Shown one piece after another: positions 14,813 to 22,379 of a DNA stretch of 22,379 bases. The position numbers and the translations under genes are program-made. Position 1 is the first letter of the stretch. Each line of letters starts with the position of its first letter. The notes below the pieces were generated by a model, which saw only the letters and a list, made by a program, of their open reading frames with translations, ran no database searches and was not told the origin of the DNA. The DNA comes from a virus. Where the stretch lies: positions 1 through 22,379 of the IMG/VR virus record IMGVR_UViG_3300035698_029033; one strand, written 5' to 3'.

Positions 14813-15175
14813 TTCTGATTTGTTCATTAGCTAATGGACTAATATTACCATATTTTTAATACATGTTTCTTTTTGCTTCTTTCTTAATTCTTTATTTAAA
14901 GAAGCTGCATGTACACTATATTTTTTAATCATTCCTTTTTTTAAATTATCGCCTTTAAATTTAAACAAACACTCTTTATTATCACACACATGATTATATC
15001 CATGTGTTAAATTTCGAAACTTTGCTTCTTTACTACATACTTTACATATGTTTCCATCACCTTCTAACATCCATTTATCATAATATTTTTTTATTCCATC
15101 ATGAAATATATTAATATGTTTTGATAAATCTGAATTTCTTGAAAACTTTTGATTGCATTCTTTACAAGTAATCAT

Positions 15176-15268
15176 AATTTATATAAATTTAAGAATATAT
15201 AAAAAAAAGAAATTATATACTTTTATTTTTATTTTTATATATATTCATTAAAAAAATAAAGAAATGAT
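15176..15268. promoter_or_regulatory. divergent AT-rich intergenic region
   Basis: This 93-bp region between the minus-strand relic and the plus-strand fibre-type gene is almost pure A/T. A perfect 14-nt palindrome AATTTATATAAATT (15176-15189) abuts the minus-strand ATG and contains a TATAAAT word like T4 late promoters. No clear plus-strand promoter can be fixed. Confidence 0.35.
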
Positions 15269-17899
15269 ATGACAGATTTATTTCAAAACCCTAGTAACGA
15301 TTATATAAATCCCGGATTAGCACCTTGCGCGGGAACTGCAGATGATAGTTTTTTTAGTTTTTTACCTGATGGTGAATTAGGAATTACAGAAGGTTCTGCA
15401 ATTAAAGCGAGATTAGATTTTTCTGATCTTTCAATTCCTGTTGATTCTTGGAGTCAACAATCAAAATTATTATTATCTGGAGAAGTAACATATATTCCTG
15501 GTTTAACTAAAGGTTTAACTAATAGAGAACAAGGTTTTACAATGCCTAATCTTACTACAACTGATGAAGATCTAGATCAATATTTTATGATTATAGATTT
15601 ATCAATCAATTATTACAGTAATTTTGCTTATACAAATGTAAATATAGATGTATCAACTAATTATGATGAAAATTTAGACATTAATACTGCATTAGATATA
15701 GCTTTAAGTGCTGCTGGAATTGGAGTTACTAGTACATATGATCCATCTATTTTAACATTTATTGGAACAGTAGCTGGATATGAATATACTATTTCAAATG
15801 TAATATTAACTCTTATTGATGCATCTCAAAATGTATTATCTCCTTTTACTCCAATTATTATTAATGGAGAAAGAAGTGATATCACTTATTCATTAGAAGA
15901 AAATCCAGATTATAATGTTTTAAATACATTATATCCTAATGGAGCAAATCAAGGTAGTGTTTTAAGAAATATATTTCCTCTTGAAACAGCAGGCGGAACT
16001 ACAATATCTACAATTGATAAATGGATTTATTTAAACCATGTTTCTGATAGAATAACTTATTATGAGACTATTAAAATTGACACATTTATTACTGATATAT
16101 CAACTTGGTTAAAAGTTAGTTATGATCCATCTACATTAATAGGTTCAAGTGATCCTGCATACACATTTGACTTTGATATATCAACACTTAGTTTTACAAT
16201 TGACACATCATTATTTGCATTAACAGTAGCTGATGCTTCTATAACAACCACTGATGCTTCAACTACATATGATCCATCAACTAAAGTTATTGATGCTTCA
16301 ATTCTTTCATATTATAATGTTTATGATTGTTCAATAAATGATACATCAATAAGTTATTCAAATGTTTACGATTCATCTATAACTGGAAACGGTGAAATAT
16401 CTAATTCTTATATCTTAGATAGTTTTATAAATGCTAGTGGTGGGATTACGTATTCTGATTTAGAAGATGTAACAATTTATGACGAAACAATATTATTTTC
16501 ATCATTAAAAACATGTGATAGTAGTTACATAAGTATAAGTTCTTCATTAATTCAAGAGTCATCATTATATGAATTTACTTGTGATGATGTAAGTATTAAA
16601 GATTCTATGCTTTATGATCTAGTAATACTAACTTCTTCTGTTGTAACTAATACAACGCTCAATACTTTAAATGATGTTTCTATATCTTTTTCTGATGTTT
16701 CAATTTATGATTCATCATTACTAAATATGGGAAAGATTGGAACTAAGTTATCAATATTCGAATCAAATATAATTAATTCAGAATTCTCTAATTCTATCAT
16801 AACAGGAGATGCTAGTCTAATATTTACTATAGATGCTTCTGTGAGACTTGAAGATTGTTCTATCGGAAGATACACAATAACTGGTGCTGATATCTTCAGC
16901 AGTGCAATAAAAGATTGTTCAATACTCTCACTAGATGCTAGTGATAATATAATAGAAAAATCTTATCTGACAGATTCAGAGATCACTTCTAGTGAACTTT
17001 TAGATAGTAGTCTTTATGATACTTCTATATGGACATCAAAGTTATCTGATGTCACATTAAGTGTTGTTGAAATAGAAGATTCTTCAATAGTAAATTCAGT
17101 TGTAAGTAGTACTACATTTAGTGGTGTAAATTATATTGATGATGTATCGATTGGAAATTCTATTTTAGGAACTGATTTAGTTAAAGATTCGTTGATTTAT
17201 GATTCTTCATTAGATTCAACAGCTATAACAGGTACTTTGATTTATGGTGGATCAGTAATTGATTCATCTATAGTTGGATCAAGTGTTATTAATAATGATG
17301 CTAGTATAAGTAACATTTATATGGATAATTCTTGGGTGAATGCTTTTAGATTATTAGTTTATATCGATGCTAGTGGAGTTCCGATATATGATTTTACAAT
17401 GGATGGATCTATGCAAGATGCAGCAGAAAATAAAGTATCAATTTATGATTCTGAAATATGGGATTGTTCAATTAACAATGCTATATTAAATGATTGTTCA
17501 ATTTATAGATGTTATTTAGAAGATGTATCACTTAATAACTGTACAATTTATAACACAGTATTAGATCCATCATTCTACATATCATTAATGGATAATAATA
17601 AAATTATAATGATAGATCCTTCAATACAAAATGCTATTGAATTAACGTATGATACATCAACATTCTATAAGAAAGTTACAAAAGTATTAGATGTAGGATT
17701 AAGTGGTACTAGTAATGATACATATTTAAGTGCAGGGGATTATTTAAGTCTTGTTGATACACAAAATGAATGGAATAAAGTAGGAGATATGTATATGTGG
17801 ACAAGTGCTCCTGATGGTGATGATAATTTAATTGATGGTTTTTATTTGTATAATCCACATGATTTCCCTGTACAAGTAGACTATCTAATCTTTGTGTAA
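15269..17899 (+). CDS. large beta-solenoid-like structural protein, possible tail fibre or adhesin
   Basis: The 876-residue protein has an N-terminal region (about 1-350) of mixed beta character. This is followed by about 350 residues dominated by irregular short repeats centred on D-x-S-I/L (DSSI, DASI, DVSI, DCSI, DTSI), typically every 10-12 residues, as expected of a parallel beta-helix. A distinct C-terminal domain (about 780-876) ends FYLYNPHDFPVQVDYLIFV. The whole protein is rich in Ser, Asp, Ile and Tyr and has almost no basic residues. There are no signal peptide or membrane segments. This composition fits virion surface proteins of Bacteroidota phages, but the exact role (fibre, baseplate decoration, neck) is not determined. 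Confidence 0.75.
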   Translation: MTDLFQNPSNDYINPGLAPCAGTADDSFFSFLPDGELGITEGSAIKARLDFSDLSIPVDSWSQQSKLLLSGEVTYIPGLTKGLTNREQGFTMPNLTTTDEDLDQYFMIIDLSINYYSNFAYTNVNIDVSTNYDENLDINTALDIALSAAGIGVTSTYDPSILTFIGTVAGYEYTISNVILTLIDASQNVLSPFTPIIINGERSDITYSLEENPDYNVLNTLYPNGANQGSVLRNIFPLETAGGTTISTIDKWIYLNHVSDRITYYETIKIDTFITDISTWLKVSYDPSTLIGSSDPAYTFDFDISTLSFTIDTSLFALTVADASITTTDASTTYDPSTKVIDASILSYYNVYDCSINDTSISYSNVYDSSITGNGEISNSYILDSFINASGGITYSDLEDVTIYDETILFSSLKTCDSSYISISSSLIQESSLYEFTCDDVSIKDSMLYDLVILTSSVVTNTTLNTLNDVSISFSDVSIYDSSLLNMGKIGTKLSIFESNIINSEFSNSIITGDASLIFTIDASVRLEDCSIGRYTITGADIFSSAIKDCSILSLDASDNIIEKSYLTDSEITSSELLDSSLYDTSIWTSKLSDVTLSVVEIEDSSIVNSVVSSTTFSGVNYIDDVSIGNSILGTDLVKDSLIYDSSLDSTAITGTLIYGGSVIDSSIVGSSVINNDASISNIYMDNSWVNAFRLLVYIDASGVPIYDFTMDGSMQDAAENKVSIYDSEIWDCSINNAILNDCSIYRCYLEDVSLNNCTIYNTVLDPSFYISLMDNNKIIMIDPSIQNAIELTYDTSTFYKKVTKVLDVGLSGTSNDTYLSAGDYLSLVDTQNEWNKVGDMYMWTSAPDGDDNLIDGFYLYNPHDFPVQVDYLIFV

Positions 17900-17903
17900 A
17901 ATT

Positions 17904-18212
17904 ATGAAAGCGAATTTTGTTTTTGAAAATATTGCATTTAAAAGAAATATTGATCCTAGATCTATATTAATAGGAGTTAAAATAATTTCTGAAGAAATTG
18001 TAAGTGATGGAAATGCTATTCGAATCATATTAGAATACAATGGACATAAATTTTTATTAAAAGGGAAAAAAGATTTGGAGCATTATTATGATGATTGGGA
18101 TTTATTTAGTATTGATCCAACTCGCACTGTAATGATAGAATTGAATATAGGATTAAACAGAGAAGAAGCATTATTTAAATCTAAAGAAGTAATAAAAGAA
18201 AAATATTCATGA
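17904..18212 (+). CDS. tag-family small protein
   Basis: The 102-residue product starts at the ATG at 17904; an in-frame ATG at 17892 would overlap the previous gene. It begins MKANFVFENIAFKRNIDPR then SILIGV, the shared N-terminal module. The body is a small alpha/beta domain (IRIILEYNGHKFLLKGKKD) with an acidic helix and a Lys-rich end. No motif recognised. Its TGA overlaps the next ATG (ATGA at 18209), so expression is coupled to the following gene. Confidence 0.8.
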   Translation: MKANFVFENIAFKRNIDPRSILIGVKIISEEIVSDGNAIRIILEYNGHKFLLKGKKDLEHYYDDWDLFSIDPTRTVMIELNIGLNREEALFKSKEVIKEKYS

Positions 18213-19243
18213 AACCTAGAAAAGTAATAGAATCAACAAAAATCCTTTACAAAGGTGTCCCTCATTGGGTTAATACAACAGATCTAGACAATCCTGATGT
18301 TAAACAACTTTTTGTCTTTAAAGATGAAGACATGAAAAAGAACTTAACAAATAATGGTATGACTGTCATCATTAAGAAAAAAGATCTACAAGAACAACTA
18401 AAAGATAAATTAGTTGAAGTCGGTGCAGGTTATGCTATTTCTGGTGGTGGAGCTAGAGGTGGTTACGGTGGAAGTGCTGGACAATATGCTGGTAGAGGTT
18501 TTGGATTTGGTAGTTCTTCTCAAAATTTAGGTGGAGGTCCAAATATGATGTATACATATTCAATTGTACCTCTTAATAAAGTTATGGAACCAGATGCTTC
18601 TAATCAAGAAGCTGAAAGAACGATACATGTTGGTGCTTTAGTTAAAGGCAGAATATTAAATACTAAAGAAGGAGATGAAAAAGAAGCTAACGGAACTGTT
18701 TTAAATATTATTGAAGATGGAGATAATAATATTAAATATTATGAAATTTTAAATAGTAAAACAGGTGAACCAGTACATTTAGATCCTACAGGCACAGAAA
18801 TATATGAACCATATGAAGATCCTATGATAGACGATGAGTTAGCACAAATTTTTGGTGATCTGGAAGATAGAGATATGGTAGAAGAAGCTTTTTATCCTAG
18901 ATTAAATATTCAAAAGAAAAAACTATTTGAAAGAGCAGATTTTGAAAAAACTTATACAGATGTCAAAGGACAAATAGAAAGAAGTAAAAAGATTCCAAAA
19001 GAAATGAAAGATAAAATAATTCCTTTACTTGTTTCTAATGGTGTTCATGGTTCTAAATACATAAATGGTAAAGTAACTGATTTAAAAATCCCTAAAGTTA
19101 CTGGTAAATCATTTAAAGGAGTTGGATTAGGAGCAGACAAAAACGGTTTTTTCGTTACAACTCATCGTGCTAGATCTAAATCAAAACCAGAAATAAAGGA
19201 TATACCAGATAAAGATATTAAATTTATAGAAAGTACAGGATGA
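18209..19243 (+). CDS. unknown phage protein with Gly-rich middle and conserved C-terminus
   Basis: The 344-residue protein begins MKPRKVIESTKILYKGVPHW, then a small domain to about residue 70. A Gly/Ala/Ser-rich segment follows (about 72-112, GGGARGGYGG, RGFGFGSSSQ), then an acidic middle (DDELAQIFGDLEDRDMVEE). The C-terminal end carries FKGVGLGADKNGFFVTTHRAR and DKDIKFIESTG, a strongly patterned tail that I recall seeing on hypothetical proteins of T4-like phages. Function unknown. A virion role is possible given the neighbours and the Gly-rich stretch that echoes the portal tail. Confidence 0.75.
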   Translation: MKPRKVIESTKILYKGVPHWVNTTDLDNPDVKQLFVFKDEDMKKNLTNNGMTVIIKKKDLQEQLKDKLVEVGAGYAISGGGARGGYGGSAGQYAGRGFGFGSSSQNLGGGPNMMYTYSIVPLNKVMEPDASNQEAERTIHVGALVKGRILNTKEGDEKEANGTVLNIIEDGDNNIKYYEILNSKTGEPVHLDPTGTEIYEPYEDPMIDDELAQIFGDLEDRDMVEEAFYPRLNIQKKKLFERADFEKTYTDVKGQIERSKKIPKEMKDKIIPLLVSNGVHGSKYINGKVTDLKIPKVTGKSFKGVGLGADKNGFFVTTHRARSKSKPEIKDIPDKDIKFIESTG

Positions 19244-19255
19244 GATGAAGAATAT

Positions 19256-19921
19256 ATGAAGACACCAATCAAAGAATCTCTTAACGAAAGTTATGAATAT
19301 TTCTTCATGAACAAATACGATGATTTGTCATTTGATGATATGGATAATTATTTTACAGATGATCTTAGTGAAGAAATGGATAAGTATAAACTTATGATAT
19401 GGGCTTCCATTGAAAAAGATTTTTTAGAACCACAAGTTATTAATGAAGAAATAGGGTTTAAAAGAAACATCAATCCTAAAAAAGCTTTAAATATAGGTAT
19501 GAAAGGTAAATGGAAAATTATTCATTTTATTTCAGAATTTATTGAAAATTATGAAGAAGATGATGAACATGATATCAGTGATATTCTTCAACCTAAAGTT
19601 AACATATTAACTGAAATTTATAAAGAGGAATTTGATCTTTATGGTGATTTAGGATTAGATGAAGATTGGATATGGATAGCTATTTCTGCAGAAGCAGAAG
19701 CACATAATTTTCATGAAGCTGGAATTTGTTTAAGTGGTAATTATAAAAATAAACATTGGGTTGATGCATTAGGATTAGAATTTATAATAAATAAAGAATT
19801 TAGCATAGGAGATGCTAGAAAAGGAATTACAGATCCTAATTGGTTTGAAAATAAATTAAACGATATCTATAATCATATAACTTATATGAAAGATATGAAA
19901 TTAGATGATGAAACTAGTTAG
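19256..19921 (+). CDS. chimeric protein with internal copy of the tag
   Basis: The 221-residue protein has a first segment (residues 1-60, MKTPIKESLNESYEYFFMNK..., acidic). It is joined at about residue 61 to a copy of the shared module, VINEEIGFKRNINPKK followed by ALNIGM. The C-terminal 130 residues are acidic and Trp-rich (LDEDWIWIAISAEAEAHNFHEAG). In other members the module is at the very N-terminus, so this looks like an in-frame fusion of a short upstream ORF to a tag gene. The stop overlaps the ATG of the next tag gene. No enzymatic motif seen. Confidence 0.75.
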   Translation: MKTPIKESLNESYEYFFMNKYDDLSFDDMDNYFTDDLSEEMDKYKLMIWASIEKDFLEPQVINEEIGFKRNINPKKALNIGMKGKWKIIHFISEFIENYEEDDEHDISDILQPKVNILTEIYKEEFDLYGDLGLDEDWIWIAISAEAEAHNFHEAGICLSGNYKNKHWVDALGLEFIINKEFSIGDARKGITDPNWFENKLNDIYNHITYMKDMKLDDETS

Positions 19922-20386
19922 AGAAAACATATCATTTAGAAGAGATTTAAATACTCAATCAGCATTGAAAGTAGGGAGAAAAGCGTTGATTGAGGATTGG
20001 TTTAAAACTTGGGTTCCAGATGTTGATTATGTTATAAATGGTTATAATATAGAGGTAAAAGGATATTTAAATTTGCGAGGAACTAACATAACCAATTTAC
20101 CAGCCGGGTTAAAAGGTAGAAGGTGGGATAGATTTGCGAGGAACTAGCATTACCAGTTTAGCCTGCTAAGTTGAAAGTAAGTCATGGGTTAGATTTGCGA
20201 GGAAGTAGCATCACTAGTTTGCCAGATGATTTAGAAGTAGGAGGTGGATTAACTTTGCGAGAAAGCAGCATAACCAGTTTGCCTGCTGGATTGAAAGTAG
20301 GTGGTTATTTAGATTTGCAAGGAACTAGCATCACTAGTTTGCCAGATGATTTAGAAGTAGGAGGAAATATATATAAAGATTTTTGA
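19908..20386 (+). pseudogene. tag-family repeat protein with two 1-nt insertions
   Basis: It starts MKLVRENISFRRDLNTQS then ALKVGRK, a short linker (WFKTWVPDVDYVINGY) and a series of 20-residue repeats of the form LDLRGTSITSLPAGLKVGG (60-bp units from about 20060 to 20365). As read, the frame breaks at about 20115 (extra G in AAAGGTAG) and is recovered after a second extra base at about 20160 (GTTTAGCCTG against GTTTGCCTG in other units). Removing both restores one continuous repeat protein of about 159 residues ending NIYKDF. The repeats resemble short leucine-rich-like units found in phage and bacterial proteins. Two separate ORFs (19908-20147 and 20171-20386) are what survives otherwise. 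Confidence 0.7.
20060..20365 (+). repeat. 60-bp tandem repeats (LDLRGTSITSLP units)
   Basis: About five units of 60 bp, each encoding L-L-G-S/T-I-T-S-LP-L-VGG-type motifs. Units alternate between an AGL/AKL version and a DDLEVGG version, so the higher-order period is 120 bp. Confidence 0.85.
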
Positions 20387-20495
20387 TGAAACTAGTTAGA
20401 GAAAACATATCGATGATCTTCAAATCCCCATGACTAGTATACAATATGTAGGTGACAAAATAAATAAAGTCATTAAAGAACTTATGCTTTCTTAA
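20386..20495 (+). pseudogene. truncated tag gene fused to a foreign C-terminal remnant
   Basis: The ATG at 20386 overlaps the preceding TGA and gives MKLVRENIS, identical at DNA level to the start of the 19908 gene, then MIFKSP and a stop. From 20412, in a different frame, the sequence reads DDLQIPMTSIQYVGDKIN then KVIKELMLS, ending at TAA 20493-20495, which looks like the real C-terminus of a lost protein. A deletion probably joined the two out of frame. Confidence 0.55.
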
Positions 20496-20514
20496 CTTCC
20501 CAAGGAACTTTTAA

Positions 20515-21348
20515 TCATACCTTTGTTTCTATTCTCCCATTTTTTAACCAGGGAACTTCAAATTTATGTATTTTAACATCTAATTTTTTGACGGACACTT
20601 TGTTAGAGGGAACATTGAAGAGCATTATCGCGTCCTCTCCTTCTTTCCAGTTTTCCCAACGCTTTACAGCTTCATCAATTAATTCTTTTTTGAAATGATT
20701 CTTAGCACTCCAATTCACAAGCTTCTTTCTAATGTCTTTACGTATCCACGCTGCATGGCCCATTCTAATCTCTTCATCAGTAAAGATATAAGTTCCTAAA
20801 TTAGAAGGGTTTTGAATGCGTCTGGTAGGATCCGTCGGCATTGGAGCTGGGCCCTGATACGTATAATTAAAGTATATTGAATGTATAAATGGAACTCCTG
20901 GTCTAAATGGATAAACCAAATAATGTTCAAAGTCCTTATAATAATTTACATATGAACAATATGTTATTCCCCAACCATTTTTGTTGATCATATCCTTAGC
21001 ATGTCTAAATTGATCCTTGTCATAAAATTCGTCAGCATCTGTATTTAAAATATGACTTGAACCATTTTGTTTCATTAATTCTATTCCCATATTTCTTTTA
21101 TCACATTCTTGTTCTCTAGAATATTTTGTAAAATTAGGTTTGAATTCAATTAGTTCATCAATTAAACCAATATTTTTAAGTCTAATCAATTCATCCATGT
21201 CCTCTTTAGCCATAGGATTATTCCAATAAGATTTTTTTTGATATATAGCCGCCACGTGATCAACTTGATCTCTTATTTCAGATATTACTTGAAATAATAA
21301 TTCTGTTGCATCAAAACTGTTTATTGTTAATGAAAGTTTTTTAATCAT
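20515..21348 (-). CDS. glycosyltransferase, GT-A/GT2-like
   Basis: The 277-residue protein starts MIKKLSLTINSFDATELLFQ and carries the GT-A arrangement expected of family-2-type glycosyltransferases. The donor-binding stretch is REQECDKRNMGIELMKQNG, followed by SHILNTDADEFYDKDQF with the D-x-D metal-binding motif (about residues 102-106). An acceptor-side region is rich in Tyr and Pro (YPFRPGVPFIHSIYFNY), and GHAAWIRKDIRKK resembles a late His motif. A phage enzyme of this type could glycosylate virion proteins, modified DNA bases or host surface. The sequence does not say which. It is the last gene of a minus-strand operon. Confidence 0.8.
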   Translation of the reverse strand: MIKKLSLTINSFDATELLFQVISEIRDQVDHVAAIYQKKSYWNNPMAKEDMDELIRLKNIGLIDELIEFKPNFTKYSREQECDKRNMGIELMKQNGSSHILNTDADEFYDKDQFRHAKDMINKNGWGITYCSYVNYYKDFEHYLVYPFRPGVPFIHSIYFNYTYQGPAPMPTDPTRRIQNPSNLGTYIFTDEEIRMGHAAWIRKDIRKKLVNWSAKNHFKKELIDEAVKRWENWKEGEDAIMLFNVPSNKVSVKKLDVKIHKFEVPWLKNGRIETKV

Positions 21349-21388
21349 ATTAAAGAAAATATTATAACTTTTTACTTATTTTTAATTT

Positions 21389-21775
21389 CTAATTAATTTC
21401 TAAATTATATTTATTTATAAAGAATTCTAATTCATCTTCTTTTACATAGATAAACAAAAAATAAGATGGACTCTGCATAGTAGAGAATCCTATCTCTAAA
21501 CACCATGATGTTTTAAAATATTCTGTATTTTTCCAACTTTCATATCCCTTTCTGTTTATTACAACAAAATGTGAACCATCGCTTATTTTTTTAAGTATAT
21601 CATCAAAAGATATATCAATATGTTGTCTTGACCAACTAACATTACAATCTAAGATATCAGTTTGAATATCATATGATTTGTTTTTAGCATCAATTAATAA
21701 TTCTTTTTTCTCTTCAACAGATAATTTTTTATTGTTATAAAATATATCATGTTCATGTTTATCTTTATCACTCAT
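21389..21775 (-). CDS. unknown small protein
   Basis: The 128-residue protein has a charged N-terminal helix (SVEEKKELLIDAKNK), then a mixed beta region (HIDISFDDILKKISDGSHFVVINRKG) and an aromatic C-terminus (SPSYFLFIYVKEDELEFFINKY). It overlaps the upstream minus-strand gene by 8 nt. Not recognised. Confidence 0.7.
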   Translation of the reverse strand: MSDKDKHEHDIFYNNKKLSVEEKKELLIDAKNKSYDIQTDILDCNVSWSRQHIDISFDDILKKISDGSHFVVINRKGYESWKNTEYFKTSWCLEIGFSTMQSPSYFLFIYVKEDELEFFINKYNLEIN

Positions 21776-22076
21776 CTTCTTCGTTTATTATTGACGGAGC
21801 TGTGTTTAATTTAATCCAACAAGATTGTGTTTTTATATAATCTTTTTTAAAACCTGAATATTCTTTAAATAATCTATTTTCTAACCAACTCACCCATTCA
21901 TCATGTTGCTCTTGAGTAACTTTATAAGTGCTATAAAAATCTCGAGTATGTTCTTCAGGTTTTTCCATCCATTCAGGATGAGTTTCTTTTACTTCTTTTA
22001 AAGTAATATTGTGAAATCTAGTTAACCACCAATCTAATATTTCTTCTTCTGTTAATTCTTTTTTTGTTTTATTCAT
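21768..22076 (-). CDS. unknown Trp-rich acidic small protein
   Basis: The 102-residue protein has six Trp residues and a strongly acidic N-terminal helix (ELTEEEILDWWLTRFHN), a central HPEWMEKPEEHTRDF segment and the end APSIINEEDE. Start and stop overlap both neighbours (ATGA-type at 22073-22076), so it belongs to the minus-strand operon. No family recognised. Confidence 0.7.
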   Translation of the reverse strand: MNKTKKELTEEEILDWWLTRFHNITLKEVKETHPEWMEKPEEHTRDFYSTYKVTQEQHDEWVSWLENRLFKEYSGFKKDYIKTQSCWIKLNTAPSIINEEDE

Positions 22077-22379
22077 TTTTTAAGTTTTATAGCATTTTTA
22101 TCTAAAGTTAAATTATTTTTTATTAAATTATTAAATTTATTATAATCTTTTTCTATAATCATTATAAAATTATATCCGTTATTAATAACAGTTTTTTCTT
22201 TTATTTTTAGAATATCTTTATCTTTTTTTGCTAAAAATTTATTTTTACATTCAATTATTAAATTTAATTTAGTAATATAAAAATCACTATGATAATAATG
22301 TTTTTTCCCACTAATTATGTATAATATTCTAGGACCTCTTACAATATCATTAAATATATCAAAATATTTTTCCAAAAAA
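22073..22379 (-). CDS. C-terminal part of a homing endonuclease (start beyond window)
   Basis: About 102 residues are visible, and the frame is open to the window edge; the first possible start is a TTG at 22375, an unlikely one. The sequence LEKYFDIFNDIVRGP.. then KKHYYHSDFYI, LNLIIECKN and FLAKKDKDILKIKEK is the C-terminal nuclease-like domain that follows KYG-repeat regions in phage homing endonucleases. The SDFYI...ECK pattern (D ... E-x-K) suggests a PD-(D/E)XK or Vsr-type site. It is the same type as the minus-strand relic at 14328-15175, which lacks exactly this part. Confidence 0.75.
   Translation of the reverse strand, partial: FLEKYFDIFNDIVRGPRILYIISGKKHYYHSDFYITKLNLIIECKNKFLAKKDKDILKIKEKTVINNGYNFIMIIEKDYNKFNNLIKNNLTLDKNAIKLKK

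Larger units (their letters stand above)
14328..15175 (-). pseudogene. damaged homing endonuclease with KYG-type repeats
   Basis: Read from 15175 downward the product starts MITCKECNQKFSRNSDLSKHIN, a C2H2-like finger, then CKVCSKEAKF and CDNKECLF (more Cys pairs). A frame break occurs at the T5 run 14853-14857: one extra base would give ETCIKKYGNISPLANEQIRN. The next frame then continues without a stop through four or so repeats of the form T-LEKYGxKNxxQ. The C-terminal nuclease-like domain begins YYRGSYELDFLEKYFLKFNI, but is cut at about 14423 and replaced by antisense HAD-gene sequence to a stop at 14328. The missing part resembles the gene at the window's right end (HYYHSDFYI...LIIECKN). 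The element thus has a 1-nt lesion and a lost 3' half. Confidence 0.75.
19906..20411 (+). repeat. 28-nt exact direct repeat of the tag start
   Basis: Positions 19906-19933 and 20384-20411 are identical over 28 nt, covering the previous gene's stop overlap and the first nine codons of the tag. Identity drops immediately after. Confidence 0.85.

Noticed and set aside
14831-15175. Stand-alone zinc-finger gene
   Set aside because: The next frame continues the same protein pattern directly after a homopolymer, so it is the first part of one broken endonuclease gene.
20060-20365. CRISPR array
   Set aside because: The 60-bp repeats are contiguous and coding, with no spacers and no cas genes nearby.

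Overview
The window is AT-rich (roughly 70% A+T or more) and densely packed with short, overlapping genes. It looks like a stretch of a large T4-related tailed phage (myovirus) genome. The anchors are a gp4-type head-completion nuclease, a gp20-type portal protein, a group-6/ECF-like sigma factor likely to serve late transcription, a dTMP kinase, a PD-(D/E)XK nuclease, a long beta-solenoid-like structural protein and a glycosyltransferase. Genes lack clear Shine-Dalgarno sites and have A-rich leaders instead. This, with the overall protein style, suggests a Bacteroidota host, but that is inference.

Layout. 1-3280: a partial homing-endonuclease-type gene, an unknown gene, gp4, an unknown probable virion gene, and a GIY-YIG endonuclease whose stop overlaps the portal start. 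3277-6041: the portal gene, followed by two small genes that share an N-terminal tag and are each broken by one small lesion. 6042-6422: an RNA locus with a promoter-like -35, a circularly permuted (two-piece) tmRNA and a strong terminator. 6423-8232: small genes, one with the tag, one a charged core-like protein, one a membrane protein, then the remains of a homing endonuclease. 8220-9750: dTMP kinase and two small genes ending in a terminator. 9780-14325: sigma factor, a C-terminally anchored protein, a nuclease, an unknown acidic protein, a coiled-coil membrane protein and a four-helix membrane protein that carries a textbook -1 frameshift signal. 14330-15175: a decapitated HAD-type gene fused tail-to-tail with a damaged minus-strand homing endonuclease. 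15269-20495: the beta-solenoid protein, then a run of tag-bearing genes that ends in a decayed repeat protein and a relic. 20515-22379: a minus-strand operon with a glycosyltransferase, two unknown genes and a partial endonuclease.

Three signals stand out. First, a tmRNA whose acceptor half lies upstream of its tag-coding half, with a G3-U70-type pair and a tag GEFNTEMAQAA. Second, a probable programmed -1 frameshift at 13993-14040 (A AAA AAA, a 4-nt spacer, a 9-bp stem) that extends a membrane protein by 108 residues. Third, a recurring N-terminal module (MK-x-V-x-EN-I-x-FKR-D/N-I-DPK ... IG) on at least six otherwise unrelated small proteins, which I suggest may be a sorting or packaging signal. 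Small lesions in several genes could be real decay or base-calling errors, and read-level checks would decide.
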